From assembly GCA_037367405.1 (NCBI GenBank), contig JAZKJV010011400.1:3656501-3720500 (forward strand): 64,000 nucleotides of DNA, written 5' to 3'. The DNA comes from Ottelia alismoides (taxonomy: Eukaryota; Streptophyta; Magnoliopsida; Alismatales; Hydrocharitaceae). Positions within the stretch are counted from its first letter, which is position 1. Each line of letters begins with the position of its first letter. The position numbers and the translations under genes were made by a program. Positions 34,970-44,345 of this stretch are shown piece by piece. Under the pieces are notes generated by a model. It had not been told where the DNA came from, made no database searches, and was given only the letters and a program-made list of their open reading frames with translations.

Positions 34970-36196
34970 ATGGCTGCCACGACAGTAATCAACGACGACG
35001 ATTCGCTGCCCACCCACTGGCGCGCTGCTGCCCCGGTGTTGATGGCCGTGGGCGCGGTTTCCATTTTGGTCAGCTTGGGGCTGAGCTACCTGGGCGGGCC
35101 TGAAGATCAGCGCTTGGTCGGCTTCCGTACATTCTTGCACTCCTATCTGTGCAACTACATGTACTGCTTGACCTTCTGCATTGGCGCTCTGTTCTTTGTG
35201 ATGGTGACCAACCTGGCTCGAGCCGGGTGGTGCGCGACCGTCCGGCGCGTGGCCGAGATACTGGCCGTGAACGTCGCTTGGTGGGCCGTGTTGTTCCTGC
35301 CGATCATCGCGATGGTTCTGCTGACCGACAGTGGCTCGCTGTATCCCTGGAATGCATCCGACTCGGAACTGTCCGAGGGCAAGCTGTTTTACTTCGAGGG
35401 CAAGTTCTTCACGATTCGGGCCCTGGTTTACTTTGGCGTGTGGGTGATAGCCGCCTCGTATTTTTATGCCAAGAGTCGCGAGCAAGACGAAACCGGTAGC
35501 GCCGAGATCACGCTGAAACTGCAGCGATACGCCGGACCAGGGATCATGCTGTTTGCCCTGGCGCTGAACTTTGCGGCTTTTGACTGGGTCATGTCGCTGG
35601 AGCCAGCCTGGTTCAGCACCATGTTCGGTGTGTACATCTTCGCTGGCAGCATGATGGGTTTCTATGCCTTTATGATCCTCACGTTCACGCTGCTGCAGAA
35701 TAACGGCCGCGTGCAGAAGTATGTCAACGTGGAACACTTCCACGACATGAGCAAGTTCCTCTTCGGCTTTGTGTTCTTTTGGTCGTATATCACGTTCAGC
35801 CAATTTATGCTGATTTGGTACGGCAACATTCCCGAAGAAACTGTATGGTTCAAGATTCGCATGGATGGTGGATGGCAATATGTCGGCATCGTGCTGATTC
35901 TCGGCCATTTCGCCTTCCCCATGCTGGGCTTGCTATCACGCCACGTACGCCGCAATCGCACCGCCATGTGCTGCTGGGCAGTGTTCCTGCTGGTAATGCA
36001 CTGGATGGACCACACGTTTATGGTCATGCCACAAACTGGGGCGACTTCGGTGATGATGTGGCTGTCGCATGCGGTTTGTGCAGTAGGCATGATTTCCGTA
36101 TTCCTGTCGCTGCTGCTTTTGCGGGCTGGTTCGGTTCCCCTGGTTGCCAAACGCAATCCTTGGGTTCCCGAAGCCCTCAGCTATCACGTTGTGTAA
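34970..36196 (+). CDS. actF: Alternative complex III subunit F, membrane quinol oxidoreductase subunit
   Basis: 408 residues, about ten transmembrane helices, related to ActC/NrfD. Typical stretches are FLHSYLCNYMYCLTFCIGAL, WWAVLFLPIIAMVLLTD, FAAFDWVMSLEPAWFSTMFG and FWSYITFSQFMLIWYGNIPE. It pairs with ActC in the membrane and probably contributes a proton pathway. About 160 bp separates it from actDE; that gap contains a short R1-like remnant (AAAGCTCCTGGTGAGCT). Membership of the complex is firm from sequence and position. Confidence 0.94.
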   Translation: MAATTVINDDDSLPTHWRAAAPVLMAVGAVSILVSLGLSYLGGPEDQRLVGFRTFLHSYLCNYMYCLTFCIGALFFVMVTNLARAGWCATVRRVAEILAVNVAWWAVLFLPIIAMVLLTDSGSLYPWNASDSELSEGKLFYFEGKFFTIRALVYFGVWVIAASYFYAKSREQDETGSAEITLKLQRYAGPGIMLFALALNFAAFDWVMSLEPAWFSTMFGVYIFAGSMMGFYAFMILTFTLLQNNGRVQKYVNVEHFHDMSKFLFGFVFFWSYITFSQFMLIWYGNIPEETVWFKIRMDGGWQYVGIVLILGHFAFPMLGLLSRHVRRNRTAMCCWAVFLLVMHWMDHTFMVMPQTGATSVMMWLSHAVCAVGMISVFLSLLLLRAGSVPLVAKRNPWVPEALSYHVV

Positions 36197-36226
36197 CCTA
36201 CGAGCGAGACACGAGTTCCATAAATC

Positions 36227-36607
36227 ATGGCACGTTACGACGACCTAAATACCGGCACGCTCGGCTACTTGACGTTCATGAGCGTAATCCTGCTAGCCAT
36301 CACGGTCTTGCTGCTGCAAGCCCTGACCTATAACTGGATCGATTGGCAAGAAGATTCCAAGCTGACCAAGCAGAGCTACACCACTTCGGACAATATCCTG
36401 CAGGCTCAGCGTGATTCGCTGACCAAGTATGACCGTGTCCAGGTGGAATTGCCACCGCCACCACCTCCGGCAGACGGTTCGGCTGCACCGGCAGCCCCCG
36501 CAGAGCCGGTAAAGGTGCCACGTTGGTACATCCCGCTGGAAAAAGCCGAGGCGATGGTCATCGAGGAAGTTAAGAATAAAGGTGCCAAGCCGGCTCCCAG
36601 TACTTGA
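36227..36607 (+). CDS. Small single-helix membrane protein in the ACIII-oxidase operon
   Basis: 126 residues, not assigned to a family. One transmembrane helix at about 14-33 (LTFMSVILLAITVLLLQALT), then a charged segment, a poly-Pro stretch (PPPPPPADGSAAPAAPAEP) and a compact C-terminal region RWYIPLEKAEAMVIEEVKNK. It lies 30 bp after actF and about 100 bp before the SCO gene, on the same strand. Possible roles are a small structural subunit of alternative complex III or a link to the oxidase. It should be looked for in the same place in related genomes. Confidence 0.75.
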   Translation: MARYDDLNTGTLGYLTFMSVILLAITVLLLQALTYNWIDWQEDSKLTKQSYTTSDNILQAQRDSLTKYDRVQVELPPPPPPADGSAAPAAPAEPVKVPRWYIPLEKAEAMVIEEVKNKGAKPAPST

Positions 36608-36704
36608 GACTGACTCTCCGCCCTGGACGCCGACCAGTCCTCAGGCCGACCATTACACGAAACTTTGATCTGACATTCACCCCGAGCCAATCGCAATCGT
36701 TGCC

Positions 36705-37637
36705 ATGATTTCCTTGCCTACAACTCGCCTGTTCGCCATGCTGGCAGTGGTGTTTGCCACTGTGACCGGCTCGGCCTACGCGCAGTTGCTCAAGGAGGAT
36801 CTGCCAATGGCCGCACAGGGGATTGAAGTGGAAGATCGCGTCGGCGAATTCATTCCACTGAACTTGCTGTTCAAAGATGAGCGTGGCAACCCGGTTGCCC
36901 TGCAGCGATTCTTCAAGCAGGGCAAGCCCGTGGTCCTGACGATGAACTACTCCGATTGCCCAGGTCTGTGCCTGGCGCAGTTGGAAAACCTGGTCGATAC
37001 ACTCCGCGAACTCAACGGGGCGGGTATTGGTGACAAGTTCGACATGATCTCGGTTAGTATCGACCCAACTGAGTCGCATACCAAAGCTGCCCTGACCAAG
37101 CAAAAGTATGTTGGCCTGCTGGCGGAACCTGGTGCGGAAAAGGGATGGCATTTCCTGACCGGCGAGCAGAAGTCAATTACCCAGTTGGCAGACGCTCTGG
37201 GGTTTCATTACTCCTACGACAAGGCGACCAAACGTTACAGCCATGCCTCGGTCACTTATTTTATCAGCCCCGATGGTCGCATTTGTCGCTACTTCCTCTC
37301 GCTGCGTGAGGAGCCCGAGCAGTTCAAGTTCGCTCTCAACGATGCCAGCGAAGGCAAGTTGGGGGCTAGCCTGTCTGACACCTTCGTCCAGATGTGTTAC
37401 TCCTACGACCCAGATTCGAATCGTTATACCGCAGATGCCAGGCGTTTGCTCAGCTTCGCTGCTGGGGCTTTCGTGCTGATGATCTTGGGGTTTACCGCAC
37501 CGTTCTGGTTCACCGGCAAAAAGCCAGCACCGACCACACAAACTCCAGCCGCGCTCGATGGCGTCCAGGCTGATGCAGACGAACATTTATTACCGATGGA
37601 TACTGATCCGCAACTTACTGCGAGACACGAGAGATGA
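36705..37637 (+). CDS. SCO-family copper chaperone with C-terminal anchor
   Basis: 310 residues. Signal peptide at 1-26 (ending GSAYAQ). SCO/thioredoxin fold with copper site Cys-x3-Cys in YSDCPGLCLAQLE (about residues 83-95) and His in KRYSHASVTYFISPDG near 178. Both Cys and the His are present, so it should bind copper. It would load the CuA site of oxidase subunit II, whose gene overlaps its stop by 4 bp. A transmembrane helix near 247-268 (LLSFAAGAFVLMILGFTAPF) is extra compared with short SCO proteins. Periplasmic, membrane-tethered. Confidence 0.92.
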   Translation: MISLPTTRLFAMLAVVFATVTGSAYAQLLKEDLPMAAQGIEVEDRVGEFIPLNLLFKDERGNPVALQRFFKQGKPVVLTMNYSDCPGLCLAQLENLVDTLRELNGAGIGDKFDMISVSIDPTESHTKAALTKQKYVGLLAEPGAEKGWHFLTGEQKSITQLADALGFHYSYDKATKRYSHASVTYFISPDGRICRYFLSLREEPEQFKFALNDASEGKLGASLSDTFVQMCYSYDPDSNRYTADARRLLSFAAGAFVLMILGFTAPFWFTGKKPAPTTQTPAALDGVQADADEHLLPMDTDPQLTARHER

Positions 37638-38632
37638 TGCCGCAATCGTGGCCATTATTGGCTGATCAACCGGCAACCTTCTGGTTCCCGGAACAAGCGT
37701 CTACCTTCGCCAAGGAAGTAGATGACTTCTACATGCTGATTTACTACATCAGCCTGGCGTTCTTTATTCCGATCGTCGTGGCGATGGTGTTGTTCGTAAT
37801 CTGGTATCGTCGTCGACCAGGGTACCAAGGTTCTTCGTTGGCTTGGCATAACAACCTGTTGGAAGTGACCTGGACGGTTGTGCCAACGTTGATCGTCGTC
37901 TGGATCTTCGTGCGAGGTACCGAAGGCTACCTGGACATGATGCGCCCGCCGGCGGATACGATCGATATCAATGTAACGGCTCGTAAGTGGGCGTGGACGT
38001 TCCAATATCCCAACGGAGCTATCTCCGAAGAGCTGCACATTCCGATCAATAAAGCTGTCCGCTTGCGGATGCGTTCCGACGACGTCCTGCACTCGCTGTT
38101 TATTCCAGCCTTCCGTTGCAAAAACGACGTGGTGCCTGGACGCGTGCAAACGATGTGGTTCCAAGCAATCAAAGAAGGCAAGTTCGATATCTTCTGTACG
38201 GAATATTGCGGCGAAAAGCATAGCAATATGCTCAGCAGCGTGACCGTGCACGATGAAGCCGGTTATACCAAATGGCTGGACGAAGCCAACAAACCCCCGG
38301 TCGAACCAGTCAAGCATGGTCTGTGGCTGTACAACCGCGTGGGTTGCAAGGGCTGTCACTCGCTCGAAGAGGGTAAAGTGGTCGTCGGCCCCAGTTTCTC
38401 CAAAGCTTTTGGAGGCGAAGTTCAACTGTTCGGGGGTGGCACCGCCAAGATGGACGAGAATTACATCCGCGAATCCATTCTGGAACCCCAACGTAAAAAG
38501 CGAATTGGCTTCGAACGAGCTTCCCAGATGCAGTCGTTCCAAGGTAAATTGAAAGAAGATCAGATCACCGCGTTGATCGCCCTGATCGAGTCGCTCAAAG
38601 ACGGTGGGCCTCCACCGGTTGAAGGCAAGTAA
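37634..38632 (+). CDS. coxB: Cytochrome c oxidase subunit II with fused cytochrome c (caa3 type)
   Basis: 332 residues. Two N-terminal transmembrane helices at about 35-57 and 78-98. The cupredoxin domain has the CuA ligands CTEYCGEKHSNM (Cys, Cys, His, Met, about 197-208) plus the upstream His in VLHSLFIPAFR. A C-terminal cytochrome c domain carries CKGCH near residue 238 and ends about 60 residues later. This is the caa3 arrangement in which subunit II carries its own electron donor. Electrons would come from the alternative complex III cytochromes. The gene starts within the SCO stop codon. Confidence 0.95.
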   Translation: MMPQSWPLLADQPATFWFPEQASTFAKEVDDFYMLIYYISLAFFIPIVVAMVLFVIWYRRRPGYQGSSLAWHNNLLEVTWTVVPTLIVVWIFVRGTEGYLDMMRPPADTIDINVTARKWAWTFQYPNGAISEELHIPINKAVRLRMRSDDVLHSLFIPAFRCKNDVVPGRVQTMWFQAIKEGKFDIFCTEYCGEKHSNMLSSVTVHDEAGYTKWLDEANKPPVEPVKHGLWLYNRVGCKGCHSLEEGKVVVGPSFSKAFGGEVQLFGGGTAKMDENYIRESILEPQRKKRIGFERASQMQSFQGKLKEDQITALIALIESLKDGGPPPVEGK

Positions 38633-38731
38633 GCAGCTTATTGGCTTTCAAAATACGTCTGAGATTCGCGATACAAGTGAGCTTAATTACGGGTCGCCGG
38701 TCGGCCCAATACTGATACGAGGTTTACGGTT

Positions 38732-40432
38732 ATGAGCGCAGTCGCAACACCCAGTGCGGGCGCAGCGCACGCACACTCGCCTGAGACGAATTATCTCAAT
38801 GTCACCAAAGGCTTTCTGTCCTGGGCTCTGACTCTGGACCACAAACGCATCGGCCTGATGTACCTGGCAGGTGTGTTAACCAGCTTTTTTGTCGGTGGTA
38901 TCCTGGCTTTGGCGATTCGGGCCGAACTCTGGACTCCCGGCGCGACGTTGATGTCCAACAAAGTTTACAACCAGGTCTTCACGCTTCACGGCGCGATCAT
39001 GGTGTTCTTGTTCATCATCCCCAGCGTGCCCGCCGCCCTAGGTAACTTTCTGGTGCCGGTGATGCTGGGTGCTAAGGATGTGGCTTTCCCGCGATTGAAC
39101 TTGGGTAGTTTCTACCTGTGGGTCACCGGGGCCGTGTTCTTCCTCTGCTCGCTGCTGCTGACCGGTCTGGACACCGGCTGGACGTTCTACACTCCGTACA
39201 GCACCACAACCGAAGCCCAAGGCGCGGTAGTGTTTGCTACCTTGGGTGTGTTCATTCTGGGCTTCAGCTCGATCTTCACCGGTCTGAACTTCATCGTGAC
39301 GATCAATACGATGCGTCCACCGGGGATGACCTGGTTCAAGATGCCCCTGTTCCTGTGGGCAACTTACGCGACTTCGATCATCCAGGTTTTGGCCACGCCG
39401 GTTCTGGGTATCACCGTGCTGTTGCTGACAGCCGAGCGGCTGCTGAAGATCGGTATTTTCGATCCTGCCCTCAACGGTGACCCGGTTGCGTTCCAGCACT
39501 TCTTCTGGTTCTACTCACACCCAGCCGTATACATCATGATTCTGCCTGGCATGGGCATCATCAGCGAACTGATGAGCGTTCACAGCCACAAGACGATTTT
39601 CGGTTACACACTGATCGCCTACAGCTCGATCGCCATCGCCCTGTTCGGCTTCCTGGTCTGGGGACACCACATGTTCACCAGCGGTATGTCGGAAGTCACC
39701 ACGATTGTCTTTAGCGCACTGACCTTTACCGTGTCGATTCCTTCGGCCATCAAGGTCTTCAACTGGCTGTTCACCATGTACCAGGGGACGGTTCAGTTGA
39801 CCACGCCGATGTGCTACGCCCTGGTGTTCTTGTTCCTGTTCACCATCGGTGGTCTGACCGGTCTGTTCCTGGGAGCTCTTTCGACCGACCGTCACTTGCA
39901 CGATACTTACTTCGTGGTGGCCCACTTCCACTACGTGATGATGGGTGGCACTTTGATCGCTTTCCTCGGTGGTATTTTCCACTGGTGGCCCAAGATGATC
40001 GGCAAGATGTACAACGAGTTCTGGGGCCAGGTTTCAGCCCTGACCGTCTTCGTTGGTTTTAACCTGACCTTCTTGCCCCAGTTCGTCATGGGCACGCAAG
40101 GTATGCCACGACGCTATGCTAACTACGAAGAGGAATTCACTTTCTTGCATCAGATGTCGACCACAGGTGCATTCCTGCTGGGTTTCGGCTTGCTGATCGC
40201 GGCTGGTGTGCTGATCGCTTCGATCTTCTCGGGCCGCAAGGCTCCGCGTAATCCGTGGGGCGGTTCGACCTTGGAATGGCACTGCGACTCGCCACCGCCT
40301 CACTACAACTTTGAACATGCGCCTATCGTCAACGAGCCATACGATTTCACACCGCTGGTTTACATCAATCCTGAAAAGGGTTGGGAGTATCGCCATGATG
40401 TGAAAACCGCGGTTCCTGCGCACTCCCATTAG
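38732..40432 (+). CDS. coxA: Cytochrome c oxidase subunit I, A2-type
   Basis: 566 residues with about 12 transmembrane helices and all haem-copper hallmarks: [20 protein letters not shown] (low-spin haem His), [20 protein letters not shown] (CuB His and crosslinked Tyr), WGHHMFTSG (CuB His pair) and [14 protein letters not shown] (haem a and a3 His). The motif YSHP in place of GHPE, with Ala where A1-type enzymes have Glu (HPAVY), marks it as an A2-type oxidase with an alternative D-channel residue. It catalyses oxygen reduction with proton pumping. It follows coxB by about 100 bp, with a likely start at ATG 38732. Confidence 0.96.
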   Translation: MSAVATPSAGAAHAHSPETNYLNVTKGFLSWALTLDHKRIGLMYLAGVLTSFFVGGILALAIRAELWTPGATLMSNKVYNQVFTLHGAIMVFLFIIPSVPAALGNFLVPVMLGAKDVAFPRLNLGSFYLWVTGAVFFLCSLLLTGLDTGWTFYTPYSTTTEAQGAVVFATLGVFILGFSSIFTGLNFIVTINTMRPPGMTWFKMPLFLWATYATSIIQVLATPVLGITVLLLTAERLLKIGIFDPALNGDPVAFQHFFWFYSHPAVYIMILPGMGIISELMSVHSHKTIFGYTLIAYSSIAIALFGFLVWGHHMFTSGMSEVTTIVFSALTFTVSIPSAIKVFNWLFTMYQGTVQLTTPMCYALVFLFLFTIGGLTGLFLGALSTDRHLHDTYFVVAHFHYVMMGGTLIAFLGGIFHWWPKMIGKMYNEFWGQVSALTVFVGFNLTFLPQFVMGTQGMPRRYANYEEEFTFLHQMSTTGAFLLGFGLLIAAGVLIASIFSGRKAPRNPWGGSTLEWHCDSPPPHYNFEHAPIVNEPYDFTPLVYINPEKGWEYRHDVKTAVPAHSH

Positions 40433-40459
40433 TACTCATTCCGAGCAAACGTAAACACA

Positions 40460-41575
40460 ATGTCTGCGACTCTCGATCCTACGACGCACGAAGCCGGGCA
40501 TACCGACGACCACGGCCATGGCCACGCTCACCTGCCGTTCCAGGCTCACCACTTCGATGACCCGGAACAGCAGTTTGACTCTGGCAAGTTGGGCATGTGG
40601 TTGTTCTTGGTAACAGAAGTGCTGTTCTTCAGCGGCATGTTCTGCGCCTATGCCCTGTATCGCAGTTTGCACCCTGCCGTGTTCGAATTCTCCAGCCAGT
40701 TTCTCAACGAGAAGCTGGGTGCATTCAACACCGGTGTGCTGCTCTTCAGCAGCCTCAGTATGGCTTGGGGTGTTCGCTGTGCACAGTTGCGTCAGCGCAC
40801 CGGGTTGGTGATCTGTCTGGCTATCACGCTCGGCTGTGCGTCGATTTTCTTGGGAGTTAAGGCGATCGAGTACTCGCACAAGTGGGACATCGGTCTGCTG
40901 ACTGCTGGTTTCTACCAGCCGCAAACTGCTCACGCTGGTGAGCACCACGAGGAGGGCATCTCCAAGTGGCTGTACTACTTCAGTGCTCTGCCTGCTGTTT
41001 GTGTGGTGGGATTTGCTGCGTGGTATGCTTTTGCACTATCAAGGCGAGACAAAGCGACGGCTGAAATCGCCGGCCCGTTCCTGGCTACGGCGCTGTGTTA
41101 TTTCGTCGGAGTCGGCATCGGCTTGTACTTCCAAGCTCAGGAGAACGCCGAACTGGCCGCCCAAGCTGCTCATGCTCAGGTCGGTGACCACGAGCCAGAT
41201 CACGCTCACGAAGTGGCTGACGCCCAGAAGTTGACGTCCGACCAGACGGCTCATGGAGAACCCGCCACGGGCATGGCTGCCTCCGAGGTTCACACGGAAG
41301 CCTCCAAGGACTTCCAGCCCGGTGAACCGACTGATGCGGACGTCGACCAGAAAGGCCGCGCTGGATTGTTCTTCAGCATTTACTATTGCATGACTGGTGT
41401 GCACGCGATTCACATCATCGGCGGCATGCTGGTGTTGGGATGGCTGCTGATTCGTGCTACCAAGGATCACTTCAACGAGCAGTATTTCGGACCGGTCGAC
41501 TATGTGGGCCTGTACTGGCACTTGGTTGACTTGATTTGGATCTACCTGTTCCCACTCCTGTATCTGATTAAGTGA
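40460..41575 (+). CDS. coxC: Cytochrome c oxidase subunit III with internal insertion
   Basis: 371 residues, longer than the usual 200-290. The N-terminus is His-rich (HTDDHGHGHAHLPFQAHHFD). Conserved subunit III blocks include KLGMWLFLVTEVLFFSGMFC and, at the C-terminus, YYCMTGVHAIHIIGGMLVLG and YVGLYWHLVDLIWIYLFPLL. Between them, residues of about 205-305 form a soluble Ala/His/Glu-rich insert (AQAAHAQVGDHEPDHAHEVA). The helices on each side of the insert are present, so the fold should be intact. The insert may be a metal-binding loop or a spacer. The stop overlaps the next gene region by 4 bp. Confidence 0.93.
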   Translation: MSATLDPTTHEAGHTDDHGHGHAHLPFQAHHFDDPEQQFDSGKLGMWLFLVTEVLFFSGMFCAYALYRSLHPAVFEFSSQFLNEKLGAFNTGVLLFSSLSMAWGVRCAQLRQRTGLVICLAITLGCASIFLGVKAIEYSHKWDIGLLTAGFYQPQTAHAGEHHEEGISKWLYYFSALPAVCVVGFAAWYAFALSRRDKATAEIAGPFLATALCYFVGVGIGLYFQAQENAELAAQAAHAQVGDHEPDHAHEVADAQKLTSDQTAHGEPATGMAASEVHTEASKDFQPGEPTDADVDQKGRAGLFFSIYYCMTGVHAIHIIGGMLVLGWLLIRATKDHFNEQYFGPVDYVGLYWHLVDLIWIYLFPLLYLIK

Positions 41576-41583
41576 GCGTATCG

Positions 41584-41970
41584 ATGTCCGAGACCACTGC
41601 CGCAACGATTGACCATGCACATGACCACGGTCATGCCCATGACGGACATCACGGTTTTGCTCACCCGATGCCGGTGTGGAAGCTGCTAGCCGTGTTTTTC
41701 GCCTTGGTGTTTTTGACCTGGGTCACTGTTTTCCAGTCGACCATCGACACTGGCTCGATGGAAATCTGGCTGTCGCTGTTTATCGCGACTGTGAAAGCCG
41801 CGCTGGTGATTCTGTTTTTCATGCACATGATCCATGAGAAGCCGTTTAACGCGATTGTCTTTATCAGCTCGTTCATTTTCGTAGCCTTGTTCCTGGGCCT
41901 GACCCTCATGGACGCGCACAACTACAAAGACATCGTGGAACTACAACCACCACCTGTCGAAGCCAAGTAG
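41584..41970 (+). CDS. Cytochrome c oxidase subunit IV (prokaryotic COX4-type)
   Basis: 128 residues from ATG 41584; a GTG at 41572, overlapping the coxC stop, is an alternative start. A His-rich N-terminus (HAHDHGHAHDGHHGF) is followed by three transmembrane helices: PVWKLLAVFFALVFLTWVTV, a second around MEIWLSLFIATVKAALVIL and a third near NAIVFISSFIFVALFLGLT. This is the usual size and topology for the prokaryotic subunit IV/CtaF-like family. It is the last gene of the operon. Repeat R1 copy 3 begins 3 bp after the stop. Confidence 0.9.
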   Translation: MSETTAATIDHAHDHGHAHDGHHGFAHPMPVWKLLAVFFALVFLTWVTVFQSTIDTGSMEIWLSLFIATVKAALVILFFMHMIHEKPFNAIVFISSFIFVALFLGLTLMDAHNYKDIVELQPPPVEAK

Positions 41971-41972
41971 TC

Positions 41973-42170
41973 GGGAGGGCGAGGTTCCACCCGAGCCTCG
42001 AGCCTCGAGCCTCGGTCGCGGTCCCGTTGGAATTTAGGTTCGAGTTATTGGCAGAGCGATATTGGCATAGCGAAGACGAACGCCCGAAGGCGGAGATGTT
42101 GCAAGGCCTTGGAGCCAGTGAATCGTGTGTGGTGGGGCGGAACGAAGGCTCTGCCTGAGCTTCGCCCTCC
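41973..42170. repeat. Dispersed repeat R1, copy 3 (inverted)
   Basis: Reverse-complement orientation relative to copies 1 and 2. It starts GGGAGGGCGAGGTTCCACCC and ends CTGAGCTTCGCCCTCC. The core block GTTGGAATTTAGGTTCGAG is the inverse of CGAACCTGAATTCCAAC in copies 1 and 2. A short triplication of GAGCCTC is specific to this copy. It lies between the oxidase operon and a convergent gene. Confidence 0.85.
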
Positions 42171-42207
42171 GTTGGCTGGCGGCCGCTGTGAGAGGTAACA
42201 CTCTTCG

Positions 42208-43380
42208 TTACGCAAGTAGCCACCGCGCCTGCCGGAGTTGTGCCAGCGGGGAGTCTTTCAGTACTTCGTACCAGGCGGTCACCAAAGTGCCATCGTCGCA
42301 CTGGACTGTGGACGGGTACCCAAGATCGCCGCTGACACCATCGTCGGTTAAGGTCAAAGGCTCGCTCCAGCTCTGGCCGTGGTCTTCGCTCAAGCGAACT
42401 TGAATGCCGAAAGGCTGGCGGCGGTACCCGTAGGACATTAGCAACCGGCCGTCTTTCAATCGCAGCAAGTGCGATGGCAAGCCCCAGACACCGATCGTAT
42501 GTGGAGTCGACCAGGTCTTGCCACCGTCTTGCGATTCGCACTGCAGAGTCTCGCCATCGTTGTTCTGGTTCTCGTTGCGAATATGGCAAATCAGCGTCCC
42601 ATCGGCAGCTTCTACACCATGCAGTTCGTGGTATTTGCTGATCGCGTCACCTTCGCGTGCCTCAAAGCTGGCCAGCCACTGCCAAGTCAAGCCATCGTCG
42701 CTCGACTCGCAAACACCGATGCGACCGTCGCTTAAGAAGTCTTTGCCAGGATAGAGCAAGCGGCCGCTGCTGGTCACGATCGGACCGTGAGGGCTGTTAA
42801 CTGGCACGGGATAACGCGCCGACCAGGTGCGGCCTCCGTCGGTCGAACGGATCATGTAGCAGCCCAGTTCCTGTTTGCGTTCTTCAGGGGTCAAGCGATT
42901 ATGTACTGCTCGCCATTCATCGATCAGCTTGGGGTCGTCGAACGCTCCCGGCTGGCCAGGCCTGGCCTGCTCCGCCCTGACCAGCAGCGGTTCGTATGCC
43001 AGGGAGGTGAACGTCGTTACCAGAATCGAGCCTTGGCGAGTTTCAACCACACCCGCATCGCGATCGTCGATCGGTCCATCGTAGAGAACTTGCGGCCATC
43101 CCCACGTCACGCCATTGTCTTTTGAACGCATCCATTCCAATCGTCCAAAGGGGCACACGTGCCTCTCACGTCCACCGGAGAAAGCCAGCAGTAGCTCTCC
43201 ATTGCTGCGTCGCGCAAGTGTCGGCCAGCCGTGATAGAGCGGCGGTTTCCAACTGATGACGCGCCTCTCCAATATCTTCACTGCCGATTTAGGCTTCGAT
43301 TCCTCTGCAACTACTCGCGATGCCAGGGGCGCCGCCGCGCATGCCCACAGTGCCGCTCGACGATTCATGAGGTGGTTCAT
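42208..43380 (-). CDS. Secreted BNR/Asp-box sialidase-like protein
   Basis: 390 residues from ATG 43380; TTG 43398 is rejected. A Tat-like signal, MNRRAALWACAAAPLASRV, is visible. Five Asp-box motifs of the form SxDxGxTW mark a six-bladed propeller: SKDNGVTWGW, STDGGRTWSA, SSDDGLTWQW, SQDGGKTWST and SEDHGQSWSE. The family covers exo-sialidases and many planctomycete enzymes of unknown substrate. Arg residues that would bind a carboxylate are present but cannot be assigned without a model. It precedes the DUF4159 and lyase pair by about 130 bp on the same strand, separated by repeat R3 copy 3. Confidence 0.85.
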   Translation of the reverse strand: MNHLMNRRAALWACAAAPLASRVVAEESKPKSAVKILERRVISWKPPLYHGWPTLARRSNGELLLAFSGGRERHVCPFGRLEWMRSKDNGVTWGWPQVLYDGPIDDRDAGVVETRQGSILVTTFTSLAYEPLLVRAEQARPGQPGAFDDPKLIDEWRAVHNRLTPEERKQELGCYMIRSTDGGRTWSARYPVPVNSPHGPIVTSSGRLLYPGKDFLSDGRIGVCESSDDGLTWQWLASFEAREGDAISKYHELHGVEAADGTLICHIRNENQNNDGETLQCESQDGGKTWSTPHTIGVWGLPSHLLRLKDGRLLMSYGYRRQPFGIQVRLSEDHGQSWSEPLTLTDDGVSGDLGYPSTVQCDDGTLVTAWYEVLKDSPLAQLRQARWLLA

Positions 43381-43417
43381 GCTAAAGACCCGTAACAAAA
43401 TAAATGACTGGACTCAC

Positions 43418-43515
43418 GTAGCCACCACTGCCAAGTAGTGGAAAACGTTAACATTCGCGTCCACCGTCGGGGCGAAGGTAGCTACTCAGCTTGCCAAGTG
43501 GCGCTGTCCAATTAG
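43418..43515. repeat. Dispersed repeat R3, copy 3
   Basis: Contains GTAGCCACCACTGCCAAGTA, GAAAACGTTAACATTCGCGT, CCACCGTC and the outer arm CCAAGTGGCGCTGTCCAATT followed by AG. The TTA within CCAATTAG is the TAA stop of the DUF4159 gene. The inner part is in the opposite orientation to copies 1 and 2. Confidence 0.82.
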
Positions 43516-44345
43516 TGCGTCATAGCGTAAGTGATAATGTTGATGCCCATGGGGTAGGACCATGGTACAGAAAATGTGGCAAAGTATTCGTGGTTCTCGC
43601 CTTCCCGTTCCCAGCCATCACCCAGATCGTTGTTATGGCACAACAAGGCGACGATTCGATCCTGGCCATCCATGTAAGCTTGAAAGTGGGGCAGCTTGTC
43701 TCCATGTGGGCCCCCATGGTTAAACTCAAAGTTGCTACCCATGCGCCACGTGCGAATGTCTGGTACTTGTGGCTTCTCTTTCAGATCATAGACCAGGTGA
43801 AAGATGGGGTGCGAGAGCGGCAGATCCACCGGCTGGCGGCCTGGCAACACTTTTTCCATCTGAAAGGTCATGTTCTCCCATTCAGCCTCACCCCAAAAAT
43901 CATCGACCATCAAAAATCCGCCCCGCATCAGATACTTGCGCAGGCATTCGGCTTCTTCCATGGTGAAATCCAGCGAACCGACGCCATTCATAAAGATGAA
44001 TGGGTAATCGAACAAGTCGGGATCGGTCAGTTTCAGGACGCGGCCGTTGGGATCGACAACCATCGTCGTCATTTCCTTCAAACGATAAGAAAAATTCCAA
44101 TCGCTGTCCGGGAAATCATTGCTCCAGCGGTTACCCCAGCCACCCACGTAACGCGACGTGTATTCGATTCTGGCAAAGGTGAAGCCATCGGATTCAAATC
44201 CTTCTGGGTTGCTCCACATCGGAAACTCGCTGCGGTCCGGCAGTCGCCTGGGCCCGCCACCGCGACCGCCAAACATGCCGGGTGGTTGTGCGTAGCTCAG
44301 TAGCGGAGCCAGCAGCAAACTCAGGATCAGCCATGAATGCTTCAT
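43512..44345 (-). CDS. DUF4159 domain protein (secreted)
   Basis: 277 residues from ATG 44345 ([15 protein letters not shown]), with a clear signal peptide to about residue 19 (SYAQPP). The remainder is one DUF4159 domain, with segments such as [51 protein letters not shown] and [17 protein letters not shown]. The fold resembles a GATase-like/ThuA domain lacking catalytic residues. It is common beside MoxR-type clusters in planctomycetes. It is translationally coupled to the lyase gene upstream (4-bp ATGA overlap). Function unknown; probably periplasmic. Confidence 0.85.
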   Translation of the reverse strand: MKHSWLILSLLLAPLLSYAQPPGMFGGRGGGPRRLPDRSEFPMWSNPEGFESDGFTFARIEYTSRYVGGWGNRWSNDFPDSDWNFSYRLKEMTTMVVDPNGRVLKLTDPDLFDYPFIFMNGVGSLDFTMEEAECLRKYLMRGGFLMVDDFWGEAEWENMTFQMEKVLPGRQPVDLPLSHPIFHLVYDLKEKPQVPDIRTWRMGSNFEFNHGGPHGDKLPHFQAYMDGQDRIVALLCHNNDLGDGWEREGENHEYFATFSVPWSYPMGINIITYAMTH

